This document shows, piece by piece, positions 26,047 to 37,549 of a DNA stretch of 64,000 bases. A program made the position numbers and the translations under genes. The notes beneath the pieces were generated by a model that ran no database searches, was not told the DNA's origin, and saw only the letters and a list, made by a program, of their open reading frames with translations. The stretch is from Setoptus koraiensis (Eukaryota > Arthropoda), in NCBI GenBank assembly GCA_048013815.1, contig CM106585.1, positions 17,670,001 through 17,734,000 on the forward strand. The letters are read 5' to 3'. Every line of letters starts with the position of its first letter. The stretch's first letter is position 1.

Positions 26047-28158
26047 AAGTTTGTGTTCGTTTGCAGTTCATTTGTGCAATTGGCCAACACATCGGCAGCC
26101 ATTGTGTCGTCTGGCGTGCAATTGACATTTGCAATGGCAGCCAATGGACGGCGCATGCAAGCTGTGGCGAGCTAACCAACCAAGACAATATGACAGTAAG
26201 ACAATATGATTGATCATTTCACCGATATCACTAACAGGTGCCCGATGTGTTTTACGCAACGGCGAGCGCAACAGCGACGACAAAATAAAATCAATTGGAT
26301 TCACTGCAAGCCGATCAAAACGATAGGACAAAAACAATAGACGATCGAGCAAAACTCTCGCTTGTGGCTGGCTCACATTATCGATTATGATACCATCGAT
26401 TTGTGTATCGGTCGCCGATCGACGGACAGATCGGCGTTTGTTGTTGCTGGCTGATGGCCGACGGTTGCATTGTTTTCAGCCAGAGGCATTCCATTTGAGA
26501 GCGCTCATTTGATTTGCTGGCGAGTGGATTAATTCAAGGCCTCAATTAAATGCCAGCTTGCCCACGAACACGATAATGCGATATGTAATGTATGCAAATG
26601 CGCTCACTCTCACACTCTGGCAGCCAGAGATTTGCTTGCCATTTGCGAGTTGTGATCTTGACGAGTTGCCATTCGCCATTCAGCTTGCCAACCAGCGTCC
26701 AGAGAGACACAAACGGATGAATACAAAATACACACATGTATCAATCAATACATGTGGGCCGGCGCTTTTATCCGTTAACTTTTAAGACCAAACCAGCGCT
26801 GGCTCGCCAATTTGGTCTTAATGCGCGCTCACAAATTGCGAGTGTGCACAGTTGTCACACAACAACAGGCAAATCAGTGTGACCGAATCGCCGGCCGCCA
26901 GCCACTGCCAATTGCATATTCTCATACATCTTCTGTCGGAATTTGGCGGATAAATTTGGCCTGGCGAGCCGCAGATCCCTGGCGAGCGACAGAGCAAGCC
27001 AATGGCTGCAACTTGCAGCCTGCAAGTTATCTGGCCTCGCAACTGGCGAGTCGCAACTTGTCAAACCGCCAGAGCATATCTCTTGGCCTCTTTTATTATT
27101 ATTAGCAGATATTATTAGCGATACATTATTGGCAACAGGTGATCTCGCATTGGCATGCGTAGTCCGACCAAATTTGTGAATTATTCAATACTATACTTAG
27201 GCAACAGACTGTCTCACAGACTGTGAGTCACAGTTGAACGGAGCCGCTGTTGCGATAATTTGCTTACTCTCATAAGTCCGAAATAAAGTGTCCGCGAATA
27301 CGCGAAATTCTCGGCTCACAAGGTCACCCGATATTCACCTGATATTAACCTGATACCGACACACCGATATTAACATATCATCTGTTCGTGGGGGATCGAT
27401 ACTATTTTTTTTATTTCGGATTTTATTTTCTTATTTTACCATGTCGGCACGCTCGCCATGCTCGCCAGAACGAACGACTGAATATCAAATATAAAGAGTC
27501 GGTCCGGTGTGTTTAGCTGGCTGTTTAGCAAGCGGCTCGTAGCGCCGACACAGCGCTAATTAATAATTAAACACGACATTACGTGCCTGTCTGGCTGTCA
27601 CAAGTTGCGTCGGACGCGAACAAAAATGAAATCATAATTACAATGTGTCCTCTTTGTGTTGCTTACTTATTATCGCTCTCACAGCGCTCACTGGCAGCCG
27701 GTCAGTGTCGGCCGGCCAGCCATTTGCATATTGGCAAGATCGTATCGATGAGCGAGCGACCAATGAACGAACGAACGAACGAATGAATGACAACCCAAAA
27801 TCAACAGCAACGCCAACAGCAACAAGTGGCGACCGCCCGCCAGCAATCGCTGACACGTCGACAAGCGTCAGTATGACCGTTATACTATAACGGTTGTGTT
27901 ATTTGTTGCATAATGCTTCTCGCTGGCTACAAATGGCGGTGCGCATTGTCAGCGCAAACAATATGCTGCATATGCGGTCGTTGTTGTTGCTGTTGTCGTC
28001 GTTGTTGTTGTTTGCGCTGACTGGCGCTGTCGGCGATGACGAGCACGATGGCACGACAGCGACAGTCCAATTTGCATGCCTTTGTCAGTGGGCATTGTTT
28101 GCACTGTTGCGCAACTTCCTTTTGTCAATTGCGAGGATCCGTTGCGAGCGCTCTGTTT

Positions 28159-28191
28159 GCCGTGTTGCCAGCGCAGTGCTGGCAACACGGC
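28159..28191. repeat. Hairpin with 14-bp perfect arms
   Basis: The arms 28159-28172 and 28178-28191 (GCCGTGTTGCCAGC and its reverse complement) flank a 5-base loop. Confidence 0.95.
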
Positions 28192-28483
28192 GAGGGATTT
28201 TATTTGTTATTTGAATTATTTGAATTATCTGAAAAATGAAACTACCGCAATTCAACACTCGCTGTTCAACGCCGACGGCTGGCGACATCGGCCGAGCGGC
28301 GATATTGTCAAAAGAACTCAACAATATTTGCACAATCACTCTCACCTGTGCACCACTCGTTGGGTTGACCAACGAGTCGCCTGTTGTGTGTCCATCGGTG
28401 TTATTTATATTTTTAAATTGCATTTTGCAAACGATTGTTCGATTGCTCTTTGCTTTTTGCACCGTTGCACATTGGAACCACCA

Positions 28484-28596
28484 AAGAACCAGAGAACCAG
28501 AGAACCAGAGAACCAAAGAACCAAAGAACCAAAGAACCAAAGAACCAAAGAAGCGAAGAACCAAAGAACCAAAGAAGCGAAGAACCGATGAACCGA
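28484..28596. repeat. Short-unit minisatellite AACCAAAG
   Basis: About thirteen 8-9-bp units of AGAACCAAAG/AGAACCAGAG/AAGCGAAG. Both strands are open across it in several frames, which explains the accidental frames seen here. Confidence 0.9.
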
Positions 28597-30220
28597 TGAA
28601 CAATTGTCAATCGGTGGTCAATCACCGGCGGCGGCCAACTACGGGCCGACCGCACAGCTCGCGCCGCTACGCTGGCGGCCTCGTTAGCCCGATCACGCGG
28701 CCGGTCACTGATACAACTAATACGACACAATACGACCGATATGACCCGTTCCAATGCGAGCGCAACTTTTCCTTTCACGACAACAATCCATACAAATGCA
28801 AACGCAACACACAAATACAAACACAAACACATCCAATCCATACAATACATATGAAAGGATATTGTGGATAAAGCGCGCCGTTCGGCCAACATTTACAAGC
28901 GAACGCCAATGAAATAAATAATGAATATAATTGGCCAGCCAGCCAGCCAGCCAACACAGACAAAGAGATTCCCACATAATCGCATTGTGACGCGCTCAAC
29001 GTCTCAATGCGATTTGAATATGAAAACCAATGAACGGCCGATAAAAATTACTATCTCGTGTCTATATTATGTTGGCCATCATGCGCATATGCAGATTGTT
29101 CAAGACATCATGCGCAATATGCATACGTATTACGCAACCCAACGGGCAACAACAACAACAACAATATTGGCACAAACAAACAAATAAAACAACATGAGCA
29201 CACACACAACCACTCGGCGAGAGTCGTGATAGTCTTAATGGGCCTAAGAGGGCGCCCCGACAATAACTCGAATGTGGCCAACAACAACAACAACAGCAAC
29301 AACTCACTGCCCTCATAAGGTATTACGCAACAGCAGCACGACTATATATAAACACGTTCGCTAATTGAGAGCCTGTTGTTGTTGATCAGATCAATTGAGT
29401 TTGCATCGATTGTTGTTTGCCAGGCCAACGGTGCAACTAATTAAGAGATAACAACAACAACAACAACAACAACTGCTATATCCATATATCACAATTGACA
29501 GACCGTTGACCACCTATTAGCGTTAACCTGTGCTCGTCCTTGTCGCTGTCGTTGCTGTTGTTGTTACAGGGGTTGTTGTTGCTGTTGTTGTTACAAGGGT
29601 TGTTGTTGCTGTTGGTGTGCGATATGCAGATAACTTGTAGCCGTAACTTGTAGCTGCAGTTCAACAGTGCCCAAGAAAACAAGCTGAGAATAACTTGGCT
29701 GATATTGTTGCTTTTAGACACACGGTATATTAGTGCGTCTAGTTGCGTTCATCGCAACGGCAATTGTCGCCCGATTATAGCAAATCGTTTATTGGGCAAC
29801 AGGTTGGGCCCATTGTTTGCCCGTTTTTTGATTAGATCTAACTGCTCTAGACACACGCTCGCTTTGCCAGACATAATACAAAGTTCATTATCACTTGTTA
29901 TGCAGCCGACAATTAATTAAGCTGGCCTGTCTATGTTCAACATAGTATGTTGAGACACACAATGTTTGTGTGCTGTTGGCGAGCCGTAAATCACAGCTTA
30001 CAACTTATACCCTAAAAGTGGATTGGATCACGATCTGGATCATCTAGATGGTCCCAGAAATGCCAATGAGATTGTGCAATCTCACACAGTGTGCAATATG
30101 GCCGCAACTGCCGGCTAGCTAACCAACAAACCACTGCAACTTACAGTCAGTGTAAGCCACTGGCCAACCGAGCCAGATTAATGGCTCACTCGCTGCCGGT
30201 GCCATTGCCGCAGTAATGCC

Positions 30221-30292
30221 CCTGTAATACCACCGTAATACCGTTGTGATACCGTTGTAATACCGTTGTGATACCGTTGTAATACCGTTGTA
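30221..30292. repeat. 11-bp tandem repeat, about six copies
   Basis: Units alternate GTTGTGATACC and GTTGTAATACC, with CACCGTAATAC at the left edge. Confidence 0.9.
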
Positions 30293-30844
30293 AGGTGTAA
30301 AACAACAACAACAGCAAGCGGAACAGCGGCCCGTTGTTATTATTTATCTTGTGTGACCGTTAATTCGCATTGTTTTTCCTCAAGCCGACTGATCGGCTGA
30401 CTGACGTAATCATAATCAGCTTGACGACGACGACAACGACAACAACAACAGCAGTAATCAATAACACACAGGTAATGTTAATGTTGATCGTAATGTTGTC
30501 AGTAGCAGTAATATTGGCTGCATGTTGTCTCTTACCGTAACAGTCTTACCTAGATAAACAACAACGACAAATGTATGACATAATCGGCCTAATAACTCGC
30601 TAGTGCCACTGGCACCGTTGTTACACTTGTTGCCGCTTGCAAGCCAATTGTCAATGTTGTCGATGTTGCTGTTGCGCTCAAGACTCTTGAGTCAAGAGCA
30701 AGTGTGTCGGCCACCTACGAGTATGCCAGTCGGGTCGCGAATAATAAACAAAATCAATATCGATGCTCGATGTCGCTGCGAATGCCAGCCAGCCAGCCAT
30801 AGAGATAGACGGCGAGATAGACAGTCGCATGGATAGATTGGCAG

Positions 30845-30897
30845 CTAGATAGACTGACAAACAAATAGATAGAGATAGACAGATAGACAGATAGAGA
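30845..30897. repeat. (GATA)-like tract
   Basis: TAGATAGA/GATAGACA units, imperfect. Confidence 0.8.
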
Positions 30898-32486
30898 GTG
30901 TGACAGTCGCAGAGTTAGCCAGTCAAGTGCAACTGCAACCTGTTGAGACTGGCCACCGGCCACCGGCCACTGACAACTGAGGCTTGCATCGCTTCGCCTG
31001 CCAGGTCATCCATCATTGGATCAGGTGTGCGCGACAGGTGAGTTATGCTCTCTTTTCTGTCAAGACCAGCCACTGGCTTGGGCACAGTTGCGTAACAAGC
31101 ACAACGAGTCAGCTTGCCCTTTACGACTGGCTGGTATCTATATATTATTTATTTGCTTGTTTTAGGCCAATGCAGACAAGTCAACATTGGCCTACAACAA
31201 ACAAAAGATTCTCTAACGGAATTGTTAGTTCCGTTTGGCATCGTTAGCGGCGCAAAGCAACCAACGACAATGCGCATGAACAACAAACGCAATTTGCAAA
31301 TGAATGCCGTTAGCCAGCCAGCTCGATATCGTTATGTAATAACATTACATGTTGCATTATGCACAATGCACACACAATGCAACAGCACATGTGAGCTTGG
31401 CAAATGTAAATCGTCAGTAAATGTATTAATATCAACAGCACAGATATAGATTTTGCGTTTTTTTCTCTATTAGAGAGATGCTCCATTTGGGGGCGTAATG
31501 ATCCTCGGCGTATTGTGCGTATGCAAATGGATATTACATAACATATTACATAACGCAATAATTGTTGTTGCCAGGTTTTCACTGGCAACAAGTCGTGACT
31601 GACACACAACAAACTCACCTGATACATAACAACAAGCGCACGATATTAAATATAACACCGACATTAAATATAAACCGAAATAAAACAAATATAAAAAATG
31701 CTCATAATGTCTCGAGATGGCACACAATCATCGCCAGCGTCGCCTCTTGATCCCATTACAGATCTCATTATATCCCGTTATATCGCATTATATCGCATTG
31801 TGTCGCTTACTCGTTATATCGCTTACGTAATGGCTCACGTTTGGCGCGCAACAAAGCAGCCAAACTTGCTGCTGGTACGTGCTTATTTAGCTGTGCTAAT
31901 ACACACTGAACACATACGTTTATATTGTTGCTGTTGACCAGCGACTGTCCGGCACAGAGCGGGCTAATTAGTGACGGCTTGAACTGTGTCCATTGATCAC
32001 TATCGCCGAGCGCGTTTCATTAGCATAACAAAAACAGGTAAATGGACGAGAAAAAAAAGCGGTCGATCACTGAATTGATACAGCGACTTTTTGCTCGCTT
32101 TCGTCTGTTTTTATTAGCAACAATTATCAATAGTTCACCAGCATGGTATCATCACGTGCCTCTCAGTTGGCCGTACAGTTGGCCGCACAGTTGGCTGTGC
32201 AATTGGCTGCACAGTTAGCTGGCGAGCAAGTGCTGATAGTCTGCAAGTTGCACAACAGTATCGGTGCATTTAAGCGCGCATGATGCACAACGGGTCTCAA
32301 TGCGTTGCGTAACATTCAATTGTTGATGTGTCAGCCAGTGCACAAGCCGTTAAATGCTAATTCAGAGCACACAAACAAACAGCTAAAATAAATAATAATG
32401 ATAACAATATTAATTTCAATAATAATAATAAAAATAATGTTGCGCCATGCCGAATAATACGCAAGCCATCTCTGGCTTGTGTGAGC

Positions 32487-32547
32487 GGTGCTCAGGTGAG
32501 TTGTGCTCAGGTGAGTTGTGCTCAGGTGAGTTGTGCTCAGGTGAGTT
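32487..32547. repeat. 15-bp tandem repeat carrying CAGGTGAGTT
   Basis: Four perfect units of GTGCTCAGGTGAGTT. Each contains a consensus-like 5' splice site (CAG/GTGAGT) and a CAGGTG E-box. Confidence 0.9.
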
Positions 32548-32988
32548 GAGCGTTGCTAGATGCCTGAGCCAGATTAGAGTGCGTTACGCAACAGCAACAA
32601 CAACAACGACAACAACAACAACAACAGCAGCCGAGTTGCGGCCAACTGTTGAGCGAGTCAGTTGAGTCTGCCGGTGAGTGGACGGCAACGAGCACGCCGA
32701 CAAGTGTTGCAAGCGACTTGCATCGAGCAATCATCGCTGCTCTCATTGGCCATTCACCTGTCGTGACTTACCTGTTGTTGGCCGTGTTGTCGAGTGTGCT
32801 GTCGAGTGTGCTGTTGGCCGTGTTGTGTCATGGTCAAGTTGGTCAAGTGTCGCTGTTGCGCAACACATGGTATCGCATGGTATCGCGGTGTCGATTTGAA
32901 CGAATTGAGATCTCGACAAGAGATTGCATCGCATGCTCATCTCATTACCGACTCTCAGACTCTCTCACAGATTCTCAAAATCGCTCTG

Positions 32989-33261
32989 TCAACCTTGGCT
33001 GGCCGTTTCTCTGTTTGGGGCTGTTGTTGTCACGGTGATCTTGTCATGCATTCCGTTGACATGGCCAGCTCCAGCTCGATGTGCGTGTCTCGTCGTCCGA
33101 TCAAATGCGCCAAATCGAGCGCTCTCAATGAGAATCATATCATAATCATCGCGGTCGTAATCCGCTAGACGCGCCACCGATCCATCACGATGTGGCCGCT
33201 TTTCGTCGTGCAAACTGACCGCTAGCCGCCGGTCAGCATGCAGCATGTACGCACAACATGG
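32989..33261 (-). CDS. Weak candidate exon, unknown product
   Basis: On the minus strand an acceptor-like GGAGATTAG is followed by an open frame containing HADRRLAVSLHDEKRPHRDG and, further on, DRDDYDMILIESARFGAFD. Its composition is less simple than its surroundings, which is the only reason to list it. I do not recognise the product, see no donor that I trust, and the neighbouring minus-strand frame at 33263-33865 is equally uncertain. It could be chance. Confidence 0.15.
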   Translation of the reverse strand, partial: PCCAYMLHADRRLAVSLHDEKRPHRDGSVARLADYDRDDYDMILIESARFGAFDRTTRHAHRAGAGHVNGMHDKITVTTTAPNRETASQG

Positions 33262-35071
33262 GCTAATCTCCAAATGGCACACACACACACACACACAAAT
33301 CCCCAAATGACAGGCGAAAATCTCCAAAAAACAGCCAGAAATCTTTAAATGACATGCAGAAATCTCCAACTGACATGCAAAAATGTCCACCGGAATTCAC
33401 GGTGACACCATTGAGCGAGAAGATTCCGTCGCGAGAAGACGCAACGGAACAGACTCGGGTGAATGATGGTTCCGGCTGCTTTGCAAAGGCACCAACAAAG
33501 AATTTTCCACGGCCGGTCGGCGCATTCGGCGATGTTTTCGGCGATGCTCCGGCCATACGTCGAGCAGCGCATTTTGCAGCAAATATCCGGCGCACAAGGA
33601 TGCACCGCAAACAATATCGCAAACGAGTGGTCACGATTCGCCATTGTAGGTGACCTCCAAAATTCAACTTTTGAGCAATCAAGTCAAGTTGCATGCGCAA
33701 TAACGGGCCGGCGTGCAATTGAATCGACGATGCCCATGTCCGGCAATCATCCGACACTCGCAATCGTTGGCGAGCGACGCGACGGAACGCAACAAGAGAA
33801 CGCTCGAAATCTAGTTTACACTTATTGAACACACACGCCAATGGCGCCGGTTGTGTCCGGCTCACAAGCAGCCAACGAAATTGCTGCCAGGGAAATCAAG
33901 AGCAAACCAGATTTGGCCTAAACATTAAAGATTCCGGTGCGATGCGTCGGCGAAATAATTTGAAAATTGTTGCATTTTTCCCGTTTCTCTCTCTCTCTCT
34001 CGTTGCTCTCGCCATACAACGTTTTGCATCGCCGTCCGACAATGCGCTTATTGAAATTGGTCAGCTCACATGCACAAGGCATCATACAGGTAAAATACAG
34101 GTGAATACAGGTGTGTGTGTGTGATTGCGTCATCGGTGCGCCAGAAATCATGCCAGAGCCGGCCATTTGTCGTGTCGGCTCGCATCATGACCGACACCAA
34201 TCATCGATCAGCCGCTCGGTGGCGTGTGTGTGGCGATCAATTTAGGCTAACAATCAATTGGCAAGTTGTTGAAAAAGGGCGCCTAGTGGCTAGAAAACAA
34301 ATCATTATCTCGACTGTATCGCCCACTCACGTCAACGTCGTATACTCACACTCAAATCGGCATCATCTTTTTATTGCTCGCAGCATCATGTCTGATCGTG
34401 GTCGGGCCGCAACCGCTGGCCATTACTAAGCTGGCCATGTCAATTACATGTCGATTGGCCTCTTTTGGCCTCTATTGGCCATTTCCAGCACTACAATTGG
34501 CATGTCAATTAACTATCAGCTACAAGCGGTTTATTGATAGCGGTGAGGTGGCCATTACTGCATGTTATGGCCACCCAAGCGTGTCAATCGGTCAGCTGCT
34601 TGTTTTGTTGACCTTGTTCACAATTAACACCTTATTTGGTCAACAGGTGACAGCTCATCCATGCGACAGGCAAATTGATGACTCTGGCCGTTGACGGTGC
34701 CCACATCGAGGCACCGTCAATCAGTTATGTAACTCACAAGTTACACTTACAAGTTGCACAGTGTAAGTCAACAATAACAGTTAATAATAGTAATGATTGT
34801 TGCTTGATTTAAATTGGCCTGTATGCACTTGTCACTGTCAGATTGTCTCGAACTGTTGCGAAACGGAGAACAACGAACGGCAAAAAATAGGATTGGCCTT
34901 TTTTGTTTGCTGTTCTCTGTCAACTGTCACTTTCTTGAGAGAGAGACCTTTTTTCATATCATCGTGCCAATTATAGCCGCTAATTCGCACCCCATGTTAT
35001 GCAAATTGTTATGTTGTTACTATTAACAGCTCACAACTGCCAACGCCCCCGCAACTGGCCAATTCGCCTTG

Positions 35072-35126
35072 ATACCTGTGTCCTGTTACCTGTGTCCTGA
35101 TACCTGTGTCTTGTTACCTGTGTTAG
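35072..35126. repeat. 14-bp tandem repeat, four copies
   Basis: Units of ACCTGTGTCCTG(T/A)T, the last two slightly diverged. Confidence 0.85.
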
Positions 35127-36671
35127 GATACTTGCGTCCACTTGGTATCTGTGTCGTGTTCAATGGCGATAATTGCGAGCAAGGCACTCGTTGCATTTGT
35201 TACAACAACATTCTCAATTGTGAGCCGATGACATCAATAAAAAGTAACAGAATAAAAGTAAATATAGCAATTGTCTTCTCACACTCGCAGCGCACTTTTT
35301 CAGAATATCTGTCCAAAGTATCTGTTGAAAATATCATCAACAAACAGATCTCATGATAACTCACAGTCACTCGCCATTGTCGGCCATGTTTGCATACGAG
35401 CACTTCAACCAACTCTGGCCAACTGTTGACTCTCGACTTATCTCGACAAACTCTCAACTCAAAAGCGAGTCATAACTCGAAATTTGTAACTCACAAGCGA
35501 AAGCCCTTTGTTACTTGTTATCGCATGTATTACGCAATGTTTGCTGTCGTTGTTGTTGTTGTTGTTGCTGATGATGGCCGCTTGTCAAGCGCCGCAAATG
35601 ATGGTGTCTAACACGGCTTTAATGACATCCAGCCAGGCCAACAACAGCTGATTACTGCAGCCAGTGGTCAGTTACACCTGTCCGCTGGCCGCCAGTTGTT
35701 TATCCTGTTGTTATTAGCATGGACAGTCGTTGTCGTTGTTATTAGCATGGAATGTCGCTGCTGTTGTTGTTGCTGTTGTGCTGTTGTTCGAGCCAGTTGC
35801 ACAGCGACAACAACAACAACAACAACAACACGACAGACACACAACTGACCAATGGACTGGGCACACATTAATCAAAAAGATGATCGCTTCCTCTGTCGGT
35901 GTCTGACACCGTCCATTGTAATTGTTGTTGATTGTTTGTGTGCCAGCGGAGCGCTGGTAAAGCGACAAAACCGAGACGACAAAGAATGTGTCTCGAAGAA
36001 TTCAAAGAATTCAAAGAATGAAACGGGTCACTTCGAAGTTGCGCTGAGTTCCTGCCGGCGCCGTCAAATGTGCCGCTTGAAATGAAACTCACCGGTTTGT
36101 GTGTGTGTGTGTCCCGCAGCCAAACAATGGAGCCAGGCAGCGCATTCCGCCGACAGCGGGCCGCTTATCCGCTAACGGGCAACCCGCTAACTTTACAACA
36201 CCCACGCATCTGAGCCCGAATGGTAGCGACCAAATATTAGTATTATAATACGACTTTTGCACTGCTCCAGTTGGCATGCTTACGTTATGCATGTGGCCGT
36301 ATTGCGCAACCGTTTTATTTGCCGGATAATCCGCCACATTCCGTGCAGACAGATCACCTGTTGTCGAAGGCAGAATTCGATCGGCGAATTGCGCAGCGAA
36401 CGGTAGCGAAAGATATCCGCACTGGCGACCAAAACTTGCAATCGTTTCCACTAATTCGTACCCGTAAATACCCGACGCTAATCGTCTGTTCTCCGTCTCA
36501 CTCCCACGCACCGCTCTTAAAATACCGGAATTCGTGGAATGCCCCGCAATGTAACCGACACATCACCGAAATACCCCGTTGGAATTGGATTCCTGAATGG
36601 AATTGAAAATATACACCAAAATATTATGCAAATATCATTGCAAATATTCACAATTGTCACACACGCAACAG

Positions 36672-37202
36672 CCGGCTGCCCGTACCCCGGTAGCGCCAGC
36701 AACTGTCACGTGACGATCACTAGTCAGGCGCCCTCGGTGCCACTGATCAGCATGGACTACCTAAGCGAGGAATATTCAAATTTACCTGTTGGCGCCAAGG
36801 CCAATTACAAATGTGATGACGGCTACGAATTGTTCGGTAGTCAAGTGATACAATGCCTGCCAACGGGTAAATGGTCAGCGCCAGCGCCCTCTTGTACGCT
36901 AAATATTGCCTACGGAAAACAAACTAATCAATCGTCAACAGTTAGAGGTGGCGATTCTAGGAATGCCATCGATGGAAAATCCATAACATTGCACGATATG
37001 AAATATTGTACAGAGACCAAATTTGAGCAATCGCCCTGGTGGCAAATAGATTTGTTGCAAGCGTACGAAATTAGAGCGGTCAGAATATTGACCAGAGCCT
37101 GCTGCAATCCCGCCACCCAGTTGCACGATCTCGAGATCAGGGTCGGCAATCAGTCCACCATTCAGGGCAACAGGTTGTGCGCCTGGAACCCCGCTCCTCT
37201 GG
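36672..37202 (+). CDS. fw: furrowed-like selectin: exon with sushi 1 and start of fucolectin domain
   Basis: First recognised exon of a furrowed orthologue, a single-pass cell-surface protein. In Drosophila, furrowed acts in cell adhesion and planar polarity with Frizzled (family knowledge). The exon follows an acceptor CACGCAACAG and ends at donor GGTAAGT. It encodes a sushi domain (CPYPG ... YKCDDGYEL ... QCLPTGKWSAPAPSC), then the front of a fucolectin/F5-8-type domain (NIAYGKQTNQSST, SPWWQIDL, VRILTRACC). The frame is open upstream of the acceptor, so the boundary is inferred. Signal peptide and first exon are missing. Joined by the phases used here, the five exons give 1,992 codons and a stop (5,979 = 3 x 1,993 bases), which supports the model. 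Confidence 0.85.
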
Positions 37203-37426
37203 GTAAGTCACCAACATAACCGTTATATCGTCAACCATATTCTGGTATCGACTGTCGATTGTCCGGCATTGTCGCGCCATCGACAGTGGACCGATCGACC
37301 AGAATTTCGGCATATTTCGGCCAGCAAATGCCCCCCAAATAAATAAGCAAATGATCTATTTCTGACACAACAACCCAATTCTTTTCATGTTTATACCTGT
37401 GCGTACCACACATTTGCGGACAACAG
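37203..37426 (+). other. fw: furrowed intron
   Basis: A 224-bp intron with GT at 37203 and CAG at 37424-37426. It splits one codon after the first base and restores E-E-G-L across the joint. Confidence 0.8.
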
Positions 37427-37549
37427 AGGAGGGCCTCACGCGCGACTTTACATGCGCCTTCCCCATTGTGGGTCGCTTCGTCTCGATACAAATGGTGGGC
37501 ATCGAGGCATCGTTGTCGCTTTGCGAGGTATTCGTTTTCTCCACTAAAG
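37427..37549 (+). CDS. fw: furrowed-like: exon completing the fucolectin domain
   Basis: A 123-bp exon reading EEGLTRDFTCAFPIVGRFVSI and SLSLCEVFVFSTK, the C-terminal strands of the fucolectin (tachylectin-4/pentraxin) fold, in which GR(F/Y)VSIQ and SLCEVEVF are typical. It follows CAACAG and ends before GGTAAGT, leaving one base of a codon. The spliced product has a complete domain of about 145 residues across this and the previous exon. Fucolectin domains bind fucosylated glycans in several animals; sugar binding here is inference. Confidence 0.85.

Larger units (their letters stand above)
17106..36671. other. Non-coding, repeat-rich host DNA
   Basis: No recognisable protein gene was found in these 19.6 kb. 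The content is simple repeats, 9-22-bp minisatellites, hairpins and frequent CAGGTG/CACCTG words. A minus-strand frame around 33 kb (listed separately) is the best weak candidate. This could be the regulatory or intronic DNA of furrowed, or an intergenic region. Confidence 0.6.

Noticed and set aside
27894-28214. Frame with a signal-like MRSLLLLLSSLLLFALTGAVG
   Set aside because: The leucine core is a (GTT)n run and no splice donor follows. Similar leucine runs occur in many places in this DNA.
28085-28892. Overlapping open frames of 150-211 codons on both strands
   Set aside because: They are produced by the AACCAAAG minisatellite, which has no stop codons in several frames.
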